Shown: positions 51,292 through 60,310, numbered from the stretch's first letter. The stretch: DNA of 64,000 bases from Leptospira tipperaryensis (GCF_001729245.1 NZ_CP015217.1:1428001-1492000); one strand, 5' to 3'. Translations and numbers: made by a program. The notes: a model not told the origin generated them from the letters alone.

Positions 51292-52392
51292 ATGAAACGA
51301 CTGATTCTCATACTAATAGCAATCTCCATTCTTCCTGTTTCCGTATTTGGAGAGGCGGTCTCAAGCAAAGCCTACAAAAAAAGGGTGGAGTTACTGACTT
51401 ATCTCCGCGCGATCGAACCGATTGTACGCAACTACAAGGGCGAGGTTCCTGGAGGACAGAATCAGCAGAACGCGGGAACGCAGCCTGCAGCCGGAAGTCA
51501 AACAGGGACAACTCCTGAGCCCGACGGTGACAGAGTCAAAAAATACAAGGAACTAAAAAGACTCTACCAAGAAGGGCTTCAATACTACTTTGAAAACAAT
51601 CACGTAAACGCCTATCGTAGATTCTTAGAAGCTCAACTCGGAACCGAAATGCTTCTGGAAGAGCTTTCCCAATACTATGTGGAAAGAAGTGATGAAATTT
51701 TAAAAGCGGCGATCGAGAAGAAAAATCAAAACAATCCCGAGGACAGAAACCTCGTGGACATCGCGATCGAGTTGAGTAAAAATTCTTTTATCGTAAGAGA
51801 TATGACTGCGGATCGGGAATCTCCTCTCACAAGAAGAATGTACAACCCGAGAGACTTTCACTACGTAACCAACAAATACGCGATTGAGAAGAATATGGAA
51901 ACCGGTTACAAGTTTCTTGGCCTTGCAAAAGAAACTCGGAACAACGCTCTCAAGATCGAAAAACATCTCGAGAAACACCAAAAATTGCAACCGAGCCATA
52001 GAAAGCATAGAATCGAGCACTATCTCGCGGCGATTCAACTCTGTAGAGATGCGAGAGCGAATGCGATCAATATCTTCAAATTAAAATATCCTTACGACAA
52101 CTACTTCCTCTTTAAGAGCGACGCGAAGACAGAAGCGATTCGCGACGACGAAGGAAAGGCCGGTCCTTCCGACGTAGTAACGTTGCAAGGCGCGACCTAT
52201 GATTTTTCACAGAACCCGACTCTCGAATATGATCACAGGATGAGTCCCGTTTTTGACAGAAGAATTCCGGAAGAATACCGCAGAGACGCTGTGGACGTTT
52301 TGGAAAGAATTTTCGACGACGAAGTCAAAAACAGAATTTATCTAAAATGGGATCCTGAAAAAAGGAAACAGTTGATGGGTGAGAAGAAGTAA
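51292..52392 (+). CDS. Secreted hypothetical protein with helical repeats
   Basis: 366 residues with signal peptide (MKRLILILIAISILPVSVFG). After a Gln/Pro-rich linker (GGQNQQNAGTQPAAGSQTG) the protein is strongly helical and charged (for example NNHVNAYRRFLEAQLGTEML, IEKNMETGYKFLGLAKETRN), resembling TPR-like or coiled-coil scaffolds. I do not recognise the family. A terminator follows, so it is a separate unit. Periplasmic location is inferred. Confidence 0.8.
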   Translation: MKRLILILIAISILPVSVFGEAVSSKAYKKRVELLTYLRAIEPIVRNYKGEVPGGQNQQNAGTQPAAGSQTGTTPEPDGDRVKKYKELKRLYQEGLQYYFENNHVNAYRRFLEAQLGTEMLLEELSQYYVERSDEILKAAIEKKNQNNPEDRNLVDIAIELSKNSFIVRDMTADRESPLTRRMYNPRDFHYVTNKYAIEKNMETGYKFLGLAKETRNNALKIEKHLEKHQKLQPSHRKHRIEHYLAAIQLCRDARANAINIFKLKYPYDNYFLFKSDAKTEAIRDDEGKAGPSDVVTLQGATYDFSQNPTLEYDHRMSPVFDRRIPEEYRRDAVDVLERIFDDEVKNRIYLKWDPEKRKQLMGEKK

Positions 52393-52455
52393 CCCGGAAA
52401 CCAACGTTCATTTTGGAACTTCGATTCTAAAAAGCCGAATCCTGTTCGGTAAACG

Positions 52456-52489
52456 AAAGCCCGCCTTCAAAAGCGGGCTTTTTCTTTTT
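52456..52489 (+). terminator. Rho-independent terminator
   Basis: Stem AAGCCCGC (52457-52464) with GCGGGCTT (52473-52480), loop CTTCAAAA, then TTTCTTTTT. Confidence 0.9.
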
Positions 52490-52509
52490 GAAAACTAGCT
52501 TTTCTAAAA

Positions 52510-53334
52510 ATGGAATCCTTCAAAAAATTGCTTTCGATGAACCCATTGAAATTTATGGAGAGCCGCTTAGGTCGCTTTCCAAAATCCTATCGCAGGATTG
52601 TATTAAAAACGTATTTGATTACGCTTCCGCTCGTATTCAGTTGGGCGTTCCCAAGTCTCATTGCAGGCTTATTCTTCGCGCTGATTCGCAACCAAGAGAA
52701 AAAAAATCAGGCCTTCCTTCGAGGTTCCGCGACCTGGGGAAGAACGGTTCAATGGATGACCGGAACCAAATTTTTAAGGCTTGGTGAAATCAATGTTCCT
52801 CAAAAGGGATATATGGTTTTTCTCAATCACGTAAACGAACTCGATTTCCCCTACGATTGTCTCGTAGTAAACAAACCGTTTTTAGCAAATCAAGTGATCA
52901 AAAAAACTTTGATCGCGTATTGGTGGATGAAGGCGATGGGATCACAGGTTTTCGAATCTTCCAAGGCGACGACGATCGCGGTTTCGGTTCGAAGTCTTTT
53001 GAAAGGATTACACAAGACTTCGTTTATCGTTTATCCGGAAGGTCATAACTCTTATACCGAAGAGATCCAACCGATGCAAAAGGGAATGATCAAACTCGCG
53101 TTTGAGAATAAGATTCCGGTAGTAGTCGTTTTGAAATCCGGAATCACGGGATATCAAATGATGGAAAAAGGATTTGTTGTAGCTTACAAACAGATCGGAA
53201 GTTACGATCCTACCAAGTTCGGAACCTGGGAAGAATTCAGAGACTTTCTTTTTGAAACGATGAGCAAAGAAAAGAAAATTCTCGACGCTTCTCTTTCTTC
53301 GGAAGCAGGGAAAGAAACGGTGTTGGCCTCTTGA
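52510..53334 (+). CDS. 1-acyl-glycerol-3-phosphate acyltransferase-like protein (PlsC family)
   Basis: 274 residues with an N-terminal membrane helix (VLKTYLITLPLVFSWAFPSL). Motif I is NHVNELD, with the HX4D catalytic pair His107/Asp112, and motif III is YPEGHNS (Glu177-Gly178), as in PlsC acyltransferases that make phosphatidic acid or acylate related lysophospholipids. The sequence departs from the usual FPEGTRS, so substrate could differ. The stop overlaps the TTG of accC. The start at 52510 has no clear ribosome-binding site. Confidence 0.8.
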   Translation: MESFKKLLSMNPLKFMESRLGRFPKSYRRIVLKTYLITLPLVFSWAFPSLIAGLFFALIRNQEKKNQAFLRGSATWGRTVQWMTGTKFLRLGEINVPQKGYMVFLNHVNELDFPYDCLVVNKPFLANQVIKKTLIAYWWMKAMGSQVFESSKATTIAVSVRSLLKGLHKTSFIVYPEGHNSYTEEIQPMQKGMIKLAFENKIPVVVVLKSGITGYQMMEKGFVVAYKQIGSYDPTKFGTWEEFRDFLFETMSKEKKILDASLSSEAGKETVLAS

Positions 53335-54794
53335 TCTCTAAACTTTTGATAGCGAATCGCGGAGAGATCGCGGTTCGTGTTATACGCACTTGTAAAAAAC
53401 TCGGTATCAAAACCGTAGCCGTCTATTCGGACGCGGACAAGGATTCTCCTCACGTAAAACTCGCCGACGAATCCGTGTATGTGGGAGAGCCGACTCCTTC
53501 TTCTTCTTATTTGAATATTCCGAATATACTCGAAGCCATTCGTAAGACCAAGGCGGAAGCCGTTCATCCGGGATACGGGTTCTTATCCGAAAAACAGGAG
53601 TTCGCAAAGGCTTTGGAAAAAGAGGGAATTCTTTTTTTGGGACCGACTCCGGAATCCATGGAACTGATGGGAGATAAGATCAATTCTAGAATCAAGATGG
53701 AAGCCGCGGGAGTTCCGGTCGTTCCCGGATACAACGGACAAAATCAGGATCCCAAAAATCTGGAAAAGGAAGCCCAAAGAATCGGATATCCTTTGATGAT
53801 CAAGGCCACCGCGGGCGGGGGTGGAAAGGGAATGAAACGGGTTTATAAACCGGAAGAATTTCTTTCCTCACTCGAGTCCGCCCAGAGAGAAGCACAGAAA
53901 GCGTTCGGAGACGGAACCGTCTTTATAGAAAAATACATAGAAACTCCGAGACATATCGAAGTACAGGTGTTTGGCGATAAACACGGAAACGTTATGCACC
54001 TCTTTGAAAGAGAATGTTCGATTCAGAGAAGACACCAAAAGGTGATCGAAGAATCTCCGGCTCCGAATCTTCCCACCGCCTTGCGAGACGAGATCTGTCA
54101 GGTCGCGGTCAAAGCCGCTCAGTCGATTCAATACGTCGGCGCCGGAACCGTGGAATTCATTCTTGGTAAAGACGGAAAGTTTTACTTTTTAGAGATGAAC
54201 ACTCGACTTCAGGTAGAACATCCGGTCACCGAATATATCACGGGACAAGATCTTGTGGAATGGCAGATCCGAGTCGCTGAAGGAAAAAAACTTTCCGACC
54301 TCACACAAGGAAAGTCGATCACTCAAAACGGACACGCGATCGAAGCAAGAATCTACGCGGAAGATCCGGAGAACAACTTTCTTCCTTCCACCGGTATATT
54401 AGAATATGTTGAATTTCCGGATCGAGAATTTCTCAGGGTCGACACGGGCGTGGAAACTGGATCGGAGATCACCGTATTTTACGATCCGATGATCGCGAAG
54501 ATGATCTCTTGGGGAAAGACGAGAGAAGAGGCGACGACACGTTTGCGAGAATCCATCGACTCCACGGTGATCTTCGGACCCGTGACTAACACATTCTATC
54601 TTTCCGGTATTCTTTCTCACGAAGAATTTAAGAAAGGACTGACTCATACACATTTTTTGGAAGAGCAGACGATCGCATTTACGCCGGATCGTGAAATTCA
54701 AGCCGACGCGTTTTCATTTGCGGCCGCGGCGCTTTCCGAAAAGAAAAAGTCTTCCGGAATTTGGGAAGCGGTAGGACCGGGAGGTCTTTGGTGA
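53331..54794 (+). CDS. accC: Biotin carboxylase (AccC/MccA type)
   Basis: 487 residues beginning with TTG that overlaps the upstream stop (TTGA). Family landmarks in order: LLIANRGEIAVRVIRTCKKL, AVHPGYGFLSE, GPTPESMELMGDK, MIKATAGGGGKGMKR (ATP-binding glycine-rich loop), ERECSIQRRHQKVIEESPAP and FLEMNTRLQVEHPVTE (ATP-grasp metal site), GHAIEARIYAEDPENNF. It carboxylates biotin on the carrier at the expense of ATP and bicarbonate. Because it directly precedes a biotin carrier protein, it may be the alpha part of an acyl-CoA carboxylase such as methylcrotonyl- or propionyl-CoA carboxylase; a matching carboxyltransferase is not in the window. Confidence 0.9.
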   Translation: MISKLLIANRGEIAVRVIRTCKKLGIKTVAVYSDADKDSPHVKLADESVYVGEPTPSSSYLNIPNILEAIRKTKAEAVHPGYGFLSEKQEFAKALEKEGILFLGPTPESMELMGDKINSRIKMEAAGVPVVPGYNGQNQDPKNLEKEAQRIGYPLMIKATAGGGGKGMKRVYKPEEFLSSLESAQREAQKAFGDGTVFIEKYIETPRHIEVQVFGDKHGNVMHLFERECSIQRRHQKVIEESPAPNLPTALRDEICQVAVKAAQSIQYVGAGTVEFILGKDGKFYFLEMNTRLQVEHPVTEYITGQDLVEWQIRVAEGKKLSDLTQGKSITQNGHAIEARIYAEDPENNFLPSTGILEYVEFPDREFLRVDTGVETGSEITVFYDPMIAKMISWGKTREEATTRLRESIDSTVIFGPVTNTFYLSGILSHEEFKKGLTHTHFLEEQTIAFTPDREIQADAFSFAAAALSEKKKSSGIWEAVGPGGLW

Positions 54795-55300
54795 TCGAAG
54801 AAAATTTTCGTTTTAGACATAGGGAAGAAGAAATTCCCGTAAGAGTTCGTTCCAGTTCTCCCGGAGTCACTTCCGTATCGATCTTGTTAGACGGAGTTAC
54901 TCACGACTTTCAGATCTCCAGAAACTTTCAGAGCGAAGGGAACGGTCTTTTTTCAGGTCCCGGTAATCACTGGAGAATTCTTCGAAGAGGAAATCAGATC
55001 TTCATTCACTACAGAGGATGGAATACAAAAATTCTTCTTTCCAATCGAGAGATCCATCTCGAAGAGGGAAGCGGCGGTTTTATCAAAAGTCCGATGCCGG
55101 GAAAGGTGATTCGAGTTTTGGTTTCCTCCGGTTCTTCCGTTAAAAAGGGAGCGATTCTTGCGATCGTGGAAGCGATGAAGATGGAAAACAATATCCTCGC
55201 TCCCGGAGACGGAATCGTAGAAGAAGTTTCCGTTGTGGAAGGAAGTATGGTTTCTCAGGACGATCTGATTTTGAAGTTGAATCTGGGTTCAAAATCATAA
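54791..55300 (+). CDS. Biotin carboxyl carrier protein-like subunit
   Basis: 169 residues from GTG 54791 (MIEENFRFRH), overlapping the stop of accC (GTGA). The C-terminal 75 residues form a biotinyl/lipoyl domain: IKSPMPGKVIRVLVSSGSSV, then EAMKMEN with Lys130 as the biotin-accepting residue, then GDGIVEEVSVVEGSMV. The N-terminal part resembles the linker region between carboxylase and carrier domains of fused alpha subunits, suggesting a split MccA/PccA. Transcription ends at the hairpin near 55340. Confidence 0.85.
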   Translation: MIEENFRFRHREEEIPVRVRSSSPGVTSVSILLDGVTHDFQISRNFQSEGNGLFSGPGNHWRILRRGNQIFIHYRGWNTKILLSNREIHLEEGSGGFIKSPMPGKVIRVLVSSGSSVKKGAILAIVEAMKMENNILAPGDGIVEEVSVVEGSMVSQDDLILKLNLGSKS

Positions 55301-55334
55301 GAATTTTAGAATGTTCTAAATTGATTCTTTCCAA

Positions 55335-55368
55335 GGGCAACCACCGGAATCGGGGTTGCCTTTCTTTT
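55335..55368 (+). terminator. Rho-independent terminator of the carboxylase operon
   Basis: Stem GGCAACC (55336-55342) with GGTTGCC (55354-55360) followed by TTTCTTTT. Confidence 0.8.
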
Positions 55369-55493
55369 GTTTTCTCAAAAAAGAAGGTTTGCGGGATTTC
55401 AAGTTTTCTCTTAGATAAAATCTTCACAAAACGTCTTCTCGAAAATCAAACAAAAAATAAACACATTTATTTCCTGCTATCGTAGGATCCGGT

Positions 55494-55661
55494 TTACTTG
55501 ATTTCTTTGCAGAATGTTTTCCAGGTCAAAACACCGGTTCTTTCTTCGATAATAGCGGCTTGACATTCTTTGTCGGTTTCAAATTGGCCAAGAACGATAT
55601 TTCCCCGTACGGAGTTCAGGCAAAGTACCCAAACACTTACAAACATCAGAAATTTTTTCAT
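55494..55661 (-). CDS. 55-residue secreted small protein
   Basis: On the minus strand GGAGG lies 7 nt before ATG 55661. The protein begins MKKFLMFVSVWVLCLNSVRG (signal peptide) and continues NIVLGQFETDKECQAAIIEE, ending in FCKEIK. The mature part has two Cys, possibly a disulfide. It is too short to assign to a family, but the start and signal peptide are well formed, and it sits alone between two terminator-like hairpins. Confidence 0.7.
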   Translation of the reverse strand: MKKFLMFVSVWVLCLNSVRGNIVLGQFETDKECQAAIIEERTGVLTWKTFCKEIK

Positions 55662-55997
55662 CGCAAAATCCTCCGGAATAGTGGTCGTTTTATCTGCTGA
55701 TTCTTAATGCATAGACGGGTATTTTTTTCATAAATCCCTCGGAGGTTTTGGAAAGATCTTCCGTTTTTAGTATATAAAGTTTTTCGTATGGAGGTATATT
55801 TCGTTTAATACAAAAAGGCTATCTATTTCATTCAAAAATTTGAATCTATCGTGCTCCATCGTTCTTTCGACAGGAACTTCTTGAGACTTTCGTTTTTAAT
55901 GAAATTGTTCGATCTAAGGGAACCTGTTAAAACAAGAATTCAATGAACGCTTTTGCGTGCAGGTATTTCGTTTTTCTGATAATTTTAAGGTCATTTT
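55662..55997. other. Intergenic region
   Basis: About 340 bp upstream of the small protein and the M23 pseudogene. AT-rich; no further gene or terminator recognised. Confidence 0.5.
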
Positions 55998-56353
55998 ATG
56001 GAAATTTTTTCGATCATTCTATACTTTGTTACGGTTTTGTTTTTTACAGCGGATCTTTTCTCGGAACAGGAACTTTCGATGGAAGAAACCGAAGCGTTTT
56101 TTTCCAAACATCCAGAGTTCATTTCCAACGGCTTTGATTTTCCTGTGGGATTTCCGAATGCAAAGGGTTATATCGATAAACAGCCGTTTGGCGCCAGTTT
56201 TCATTTAGGTGAAGATTGAACGCGATCGGAAGAAATGACTACGGAGATCCAGTGTATGCGGTCTCTCATAGAATTGTAAAACTTGCAAGAGCTGAAGGGC
56301 CGGGTTGGGGCAATGTTGTGTCTCTATTTTGGTGTATTGAAACGGCGACCTGA
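55998..56353 (+). pseudogene. M23 metallopeptidase, frameshifted remnant
   Basis: The frame from ATG 55998 gives MEIFSIILYFVTVLFFTADL (signal), then PVGFPNAKGYIDKQPFGASF and HLGED before a stop at 56217. One base missing after GAT (TGGAAC became TGAAC) restores WNAIGRNDYGDPVYAVSHRI and GPGWGNVVSLF in the next frame to a stop at 56351. GYxDxQPFGxxFHLGEDWN, GDPVYA and GWGNVV are M23 (LytM/LasA-type) peptidase landmarks; the rest of the catalytic domain is missing. The product would be inactive. Confidence 0.8.
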
Positions 56354-56375
56354 ATGAAGTCGCCGTTTCTCCGTT
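56341..56375 (+). terminator. Hairpin terminator at the end of the M23 pseudogene
   Basis: Stem AACGGCGAC (56341-56349) with GTCGCCGTT (56359-56367), then TCTCCGTT. The tail is only moderately T-rich. Confidence 0.65.
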
Positions 56376-56466
56376 ACGGGTCGACTGATTTTTTTCGTAT
56401 TAGAGTCTAAAAGTATATTCTACTATTTGAATATAACATTGGTAAATCAAGTTGACCTTTCACGGC

Positions 56467-56841
56467 TTACGGAGTCGAATAGATCCGTATTTCTGGATTT
56501 GCTTTGAGCAGGGGTTTGAGAGCGCTCACCACGTCTTTTGCGAAGAGGTCGCTCGTGAGATAGGCTTCCGCTTGTTTTCGTGTTGCAAATACGTGAAGAA
56601 CCTGAACGTCCTCGTCTCGTATCATCAGTTCTTTTGATTTGGCGCCCGCGATTGTTTTAAGAAACGGCTTCTTGAACTTCTCATATACTCCGGCCGCTGC
56701 GGGACGATCGTTTGTATCGACCTTGAGGGTGATTTCAAGATATGCCTTTTCGGCAAAAATCATTGTTGGCAACGAGAGCAGAAATGCAACGAGCAAGCCA
56801 AAAATTGATTTTCTCATTGTAAAGGCTACTATTCTATTCAT
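56467..56841 (-). CDS. Secreted ABM-like protein
   Basis: 124 residues from ATG 56841, which has GGAG 8 nt upstream; an internal ATG at 56817 would shorten the signal. Signal sequence MNRIVAFTMRKSIFGLLVAF to about TMIFAEKA. The mature part resembles the ferredoxin-like antibiotic biosynthesis monooxygenase (ABM) fold: YLEITLKVDTNDRPAAAGVY, VQVLHVFATRKQAEAYLTSD. Exported ABM-like proteins are of unknown function. Divergent from the AraC regulator at 56952. Confidence 0.65.
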   Translation of the reverse strand: MNRIVAFTMRKSIFGLLVAFLLSLPTMIFAEKAYLEITLKVDTNDRPAAAGVYEKFKKPFLKTIAGAKSKELMIRDEDVQVLHVFATRKQAEAYLTSDLFAKDVVSALKPLLKANPEIRIYSTP

Positions 56842-56891
56842 TCGTAATTCTCCTTAAAGATACGTGATTATACTTTTCTATTTGGAAGTGA

Positions 56892-56910
56892 GCTTGTATA
56901 ATACTGCAGA
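56892..56910 (+). promoter_or_regulatory. Promoter-like 19-bp element, copy 1
   Basis: GCTTGTATAATACTGCAGA contains TATAAT. An identical 19-bp copy occurs at 59040-59058, upstream of the sulfur operon. Here it lies about 42 bp before the AraC-type gene. Confidence 0.6.
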
Positions 56911-56951
56911 GTTGAGAAAAAACTTTACAAGCTGACGCTAAGGAAATTGAT

Positions 56952-57758
56952 TTGAGCATGCCTGATCGAGACGAGATGATTTGTATTTGGGGAAGTCGTT
57001 GTCTGTTTGCCGGCCACCTTCCGGATTTAACGTTACGCCGCAGGGCGGCCGCAACGGTTTGTATCAGCTTGGATGAAGAATTCCAGGTTTCTTTGAACGA
57101 TACGGATTGGATGAGTTTTCGAACCGCGCTGATCCCTCCAATGGTGGATCATTCCATTCGATTTTCGGGCGGATTTTGTGTATTACTTTTTATGGATTTG
57201 AGCAGTCCCAATTACGAATCTTTAAAAACCTCGAACGCGGAAAGGGAGAATGAGGAAGGTATCTTTCTAACCTTAAGAGAAGAAAGACAACTGTTTGATA
57301 AGATCGACCAAATCTTATCGGCGGATGGGGACGCGTCTCTGATCGAATTGTTAAATCAGATTCCTCCGATATCGGGTAATGAATCTCGGATGATTGACGA
57401 CCGAATTCAGAAGATTGTTGAAATGATTACGGCGATGCCGCAAGAAGATCATTCTGCAAAAGATTTGGCGGATCTCGCCGGTATGTCCGTTTCAAACTTG
57501 GAACATCAATTCAAAAGGGAAGTTGGCATTCCATTTCATTCTTTTCGTACTTGGTTTAGACTCAAGTTGACGGTCTATTCGCTTCTACATGGAATGAGTC
57601 ATACGGATGCTGCGCATCGGGCTGGATTTTTCGACTCCGCTCATTTTACGCGAACCTTTCGCGCGACGTTCGGGTTACCTCCTTCTGAAATTTTCAGAAA
57701 CACAAGAAGATTGAAATCGTTTATCGAAGTCCCGGCGAGCTACGCAGAATCTTGGTAG
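56952..57758 (+). CDS. AraC-family transcriptional regulator
   Basis: 268 residues. The N-terminal effector part (about 1-145) includes MICIWGSRCLFAGHLPDLTL and is not a recognised sensor. The C-terminal DNA-binding part has AKDLADLAGMSVSNLEHQFK (first helix-turn-helix) and AAHRAGFFDSAHFTRTFRAT (second), ending GLPPSEIFRN. TTG 56952 has AAGGA 7 nt upstream; the ATG at 56958 is an alternative with a longer spacing. A 19-bp promoter-like element upstream recurs before the sulfur operon at 59.0 kb, suggesting common regulation. Distinct from the TM-type regulators at 7.6-9.4 kb. Confidence 0.8.
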   Translation: MSMPDRDEMICIWGSRCLFAGHLPDLTLRRRAAATVCISLDEEFQVSLNDTDWMSFRTALIPPMVDHSIRFSGGFCVLLFMDLSSPNYESLKTSNAERENEEGIFLTLREERQLFDKIDQILSADGDASLIELLNQIPPISGNESRMIDDRIQKIVEMITAMPQEDHSAKDLADLAGMSVSNLEHQFKREVGIPFHSFRTWFRLKLTVYSLLHGMSHTDAAHRAGFFDSAHFTRTFRATFGLPPSEIFRNTRRLKSFIEVPASYAESW

Positions 57759-57796
57759 TTAGGAATAAAACGTTTCTTTCTTCCTAACTTTTCTTT

Positions 57797-58963
57797 TTAT
57801 TCGAAACTGAGATACGTTGTCATCGGGCCTTTGCCTTTCACATCCACGAGTCTGCGCATTTCGATCCGCGATTTATCGTTCAGTAGATTGAAAGTTGTTT
57901 CTGAAATCTGGATTCTTCCGGACACTCCGTGTGATTCCAGGCGACTCGCCGTGTTTACGGCGTCACCCCAAAGATCATAAGCAAATTTCTTTCGACCGAT
58001 GACTCCGGCAACTACCGGTCCCGAATGAATACCGATCCGCATTTTCAAGGGATTGCCAGTCGGATCTTTTAAAGTTTTCGTAAACTTTTGCATTTCAACC
58101 GCCATCTGCATTGCATGTTCCGCGTGACTTTCACTCCAGATCGGAATTCCCGCAACGGCCATATACGCGTCTCCTATCGTTTTTATTTTTTCCATTCGAT
58201 ATTTCTCGGCGAGTACGTCGAAATGCGAAAACACGTCGTTCAGGAAATGTACCAATGCCTCCGGAGATACTTTCTGAGAAATTACCGTGAAATTTTCTAT
58301 ATCGGCAAATAGAATCGATACCATCGGATATCCATCCGCAATGGTCGACGGATTTCGCTTTAATCTTTCGGCAATGGGCGCGGGAAGGATATTCAGCAAC
58401 AGGGTCTCCGCACGATCGTGTTCTTGTTTGTTCTTGGAAATAAAATAGTATAAGCTGAAGAAAGTCAAAGTTCCGGCGCCTACAATGTTGATTACAAAAA
58501 ACAGGATTCGTAGTTTAGGTTCTACTGTTGGCGTCGGCAAGAGCGGATGTAATTCTGCAAATCCCGCTAATACCAAAACGATAAGAAATAACCCGAACCA
58601 TAACAGACCGTGACGGATCGGACCAAAGGAAAGAGCCCCGAGCGGACACAGGATCGCCCAAATGATGACGGCTCCCGAGTTTTCAAAACCGCCTAAGCTG
58701 AGTTGTAAAAATACCGGAAGTATTAGAATAAAAAGAAACTGAAGAAATCGAAAGGCCAAATATTTTCCGGTACCGAAGACAAAGAGCAGACTGAGTAAAC
58801 TCAAAATCGCATAACCTCCCGGAATCATTGCCGATTGCGGAAAACCTAATGCGTAATAGAGGGCTCCCCATAAAAAGCCCGCGGCTGTAAAAGCTATCGA
58901 GAAAATAATCAGCGCGTTTTTGTGAAGTTTATCGCGCTCTGTTATTTGGATGTTTGGAGACAT
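57797..58963 (-). CDS. Membrane adenylate/guanylate cyclase
   Basis: 388 residues starting MSPNIQITERDKLHKNALII, AAGGA upstream. The first about 200 residues contain roughly six TM helices. The C-terminal 190 residues are a class III cyclase domain: VSILFADIENFTVISQKVSP with the metal-binding Asp of FADIENF, EKIKTIGDAYMAVAG with the second Asp, and KFAYDLWGDAVNTASRLESH, including the transition-state Asn/Arg positions. It should make cAMP (or cGMP); the product is not known from sequence. Divergent from 58950 region and the sulfur operon. Confidence 0.85.
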   Translation of the reverse strand: MSPNIQITERDKLHKNALIIFSIAFTAAGFLWGALYYALGFPQSAMIPGGYAILSLLSLLFVFGTGKYLAFRFLQFLFILILPVFLQLSLGGFENSGAVIIWAILCPLGALSFGPIRHGLLWFGLFLIVLVLAGFAELHPLLPTPTVEPKLRILFFVINIVGAGTLTFFSLYYFISKNKQEHDRAETLLLNILPAPIAERLKRNPSTIADGYPMVSILFADIENFTVISQKVSPEALVHFLNDVFSHFDVLAEKYRMEKIKTIGDAYMAVAGIPIWSESHAEHAMQMAVEMQKFTKTLKDPTGNPLKMRIGIHSGPVVAGVIGRKKFAYDLWGDAVNTASRLESHGVSGRIQISETTFNLLNDKSRIEMRRLVDVKGKGPMTTYLSFE

Positions 58964-59039
58964 GGTATCCTTAGTAGACGATTGGAAAGAAATTTACGGT
59001 ACGGTTTCTCCGTATCATAACCTTCATAGAGTATTCTTC

Positions 59040-59058
59040 GCTTGTATAATACTGCAGA
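59040..59058 (+). promoter_or_regulatory. Promoter-like 19-bp element, copy 2
   Basis: GCTTGTATAATACTGCAGA identical to 56892-56910. It lies about 200 bp before the sulfur operon's first gene. A long leader (59059-59260) follows without a gene I can support. Confidence 0.6.
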
Positions 59059-59260
59059 CCCTTTTAAAAAAAAATAAAGATCCCGATAAAACTTTTCGAG
59101 GCATTGCAGGATTATACAAGGCGCTTCGATTGCGTCGCGCTATACTACGGTCCATGAACATTTCGATTTGTGAACGGACCGAGATAAGAAAAAAATCGAG
59201 TTTAGAAATCTTACGTTGGAATCATTTTCAAAAGAGAATGAACGACTCCAAAGGGTTTGT

Positions 59261-60310
59261 ATGAAAGGGATTCTCTTTTATCAACTTTTTGAAACTCAGT
59301 CTTCGACCTATACATATTTGATCGCCGATCGAGAGACAAAGGAAGCGGCAATCATCGATCCGGTGTGGGAGACCGTGGATCGGGATCTAAAACTAATCCG
59401 CGAACTCAATGTGCACCTAACGTATATTTTAGAAACTCATATTCACGCGGACCATATAAGCGGAGCCGACGAGATTCGTAAGAACACGCTGGCGCAAACC
59501 GCTGTAAGCGCGTTAGCCGGAATCGAATGCGCGGATATACCGCTCGAAGACGGTCAGGAACTGACGCTTGGAAACAAAATCATAAAGGCAATTGCAACTC
59601 CAGGACATACGAACGCGTGTATGAGTTTTTTCTTTGAAGGAATGGTGTTTACGGGAGATTCCCTCCTCATTGGTGGAACCGGAAGAACCGATTTTCAGGA
59701 AGGTTCCGCGACCACGTTGTATGAAAGTATCACACAGAAGCTCTTCTCTCTTCCGGAAGATACCAGGGTCTATCCGGGGCATGACTATCACGGTCGAACC
59801 ACCACCACGATCGCTCTGGAAAAAAAATCAAATCCCCGCATCGGGGGCGATCGTTCGAAAGAAGAATTTAGAAAAATCATGAGAGAACTAAAACTCGAGA
59901 CTCCTAAAAAAATGCACCTTGCAGTCCCTGCAAATTTAGCCTGCGGCAAATTGGAACCGGTAAGAGTTATGAATCCGCAGACAATATCCGGAATTCCTAC
60001 GGTGTCGAACGGGGAAGTATTCGAGAAGATCGGAAAAGTAAAAATTATCGATGTACGTTTTCCCGGAGAATTCTACGGAGTGCTCGGACATATTCCCACG
60101 GCTCGACTCGTGACGTTGGGTTCGGAGTTCACTAGATTCTTAGAAGCCGGTGATCGTTTTGAAGAGATCGTTTTTGTCTGTAGAAGCGGAAAACGTTCCA
60201 ACCAAGCTACGGAAGAAAGCATTCGTTTAGGTTATAAATTCACAGCTAGCATGGCAGGCGGTATGTTGAATTGGAATGAGAGATTGCTGCCGAAGGAGTC
60301 AGAGGAATGA
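59261..60310 (+). CDS. Persulfide dioxygenase-like MBL-rhodanese fusion
   Basis: 349 residues from ATG 59261 (AAGGG upstream). The N-terminal metallo-beta-lactamase domain has the metal motif THIHADH (His60, His62, Asp64, His65), then ATPGHTNACMSFFFEG, TGDSLLIGGTGRTDF and YPGHDYHG, as in ETHE1-type persulfide dioxygenases. The C-terminal rhodanese domain has Cys307 in CRSGKRS, a persulfide-bearing active site. It likely oxidises glutathione or protein persulfide to sulfite. ATG of the next gene overlaps its stop; together with YeeE and TauE genes this fits sulfide detoxification. Confidence 0.9.
   Translation: MKGILFYQLFETQSSTYTYLIADRETKEAAIIDPVWETVDRDLKLIRELNVHLTYILETHIHADHISGADEIRKNTLAQTAVSALAGIECADIPLEDGQELTLGNKIIKAIATPGHTNACMSFFFEGMVFTGDSLLIGGTGRTDFQEGSATTLYESITQKLFSLPEDTRVYPGHDYHGRTTTTIALEKKSNPRIGGDRSKEEFRKIMRELKLETPKKMHLAVPANLACGKLEPVRVMNPQTISGIPTVSNGEVFEKIGKVKIIDVRFPGEFYGVLGHIPTARLVTLGSEFTRFLEAGDRFEEIVFVCRSGKRSNQATEESIRLGYKFTASMAGGMLNWNERLLPKESEE

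Noticed and set aside
58950..59264. 104-codon plus-strand frame upstream of the sulfur operon
   Set aside because: It starts inside the cyclase gene's start, covers the promoter-like element and has no ribosome-binding site or motif.
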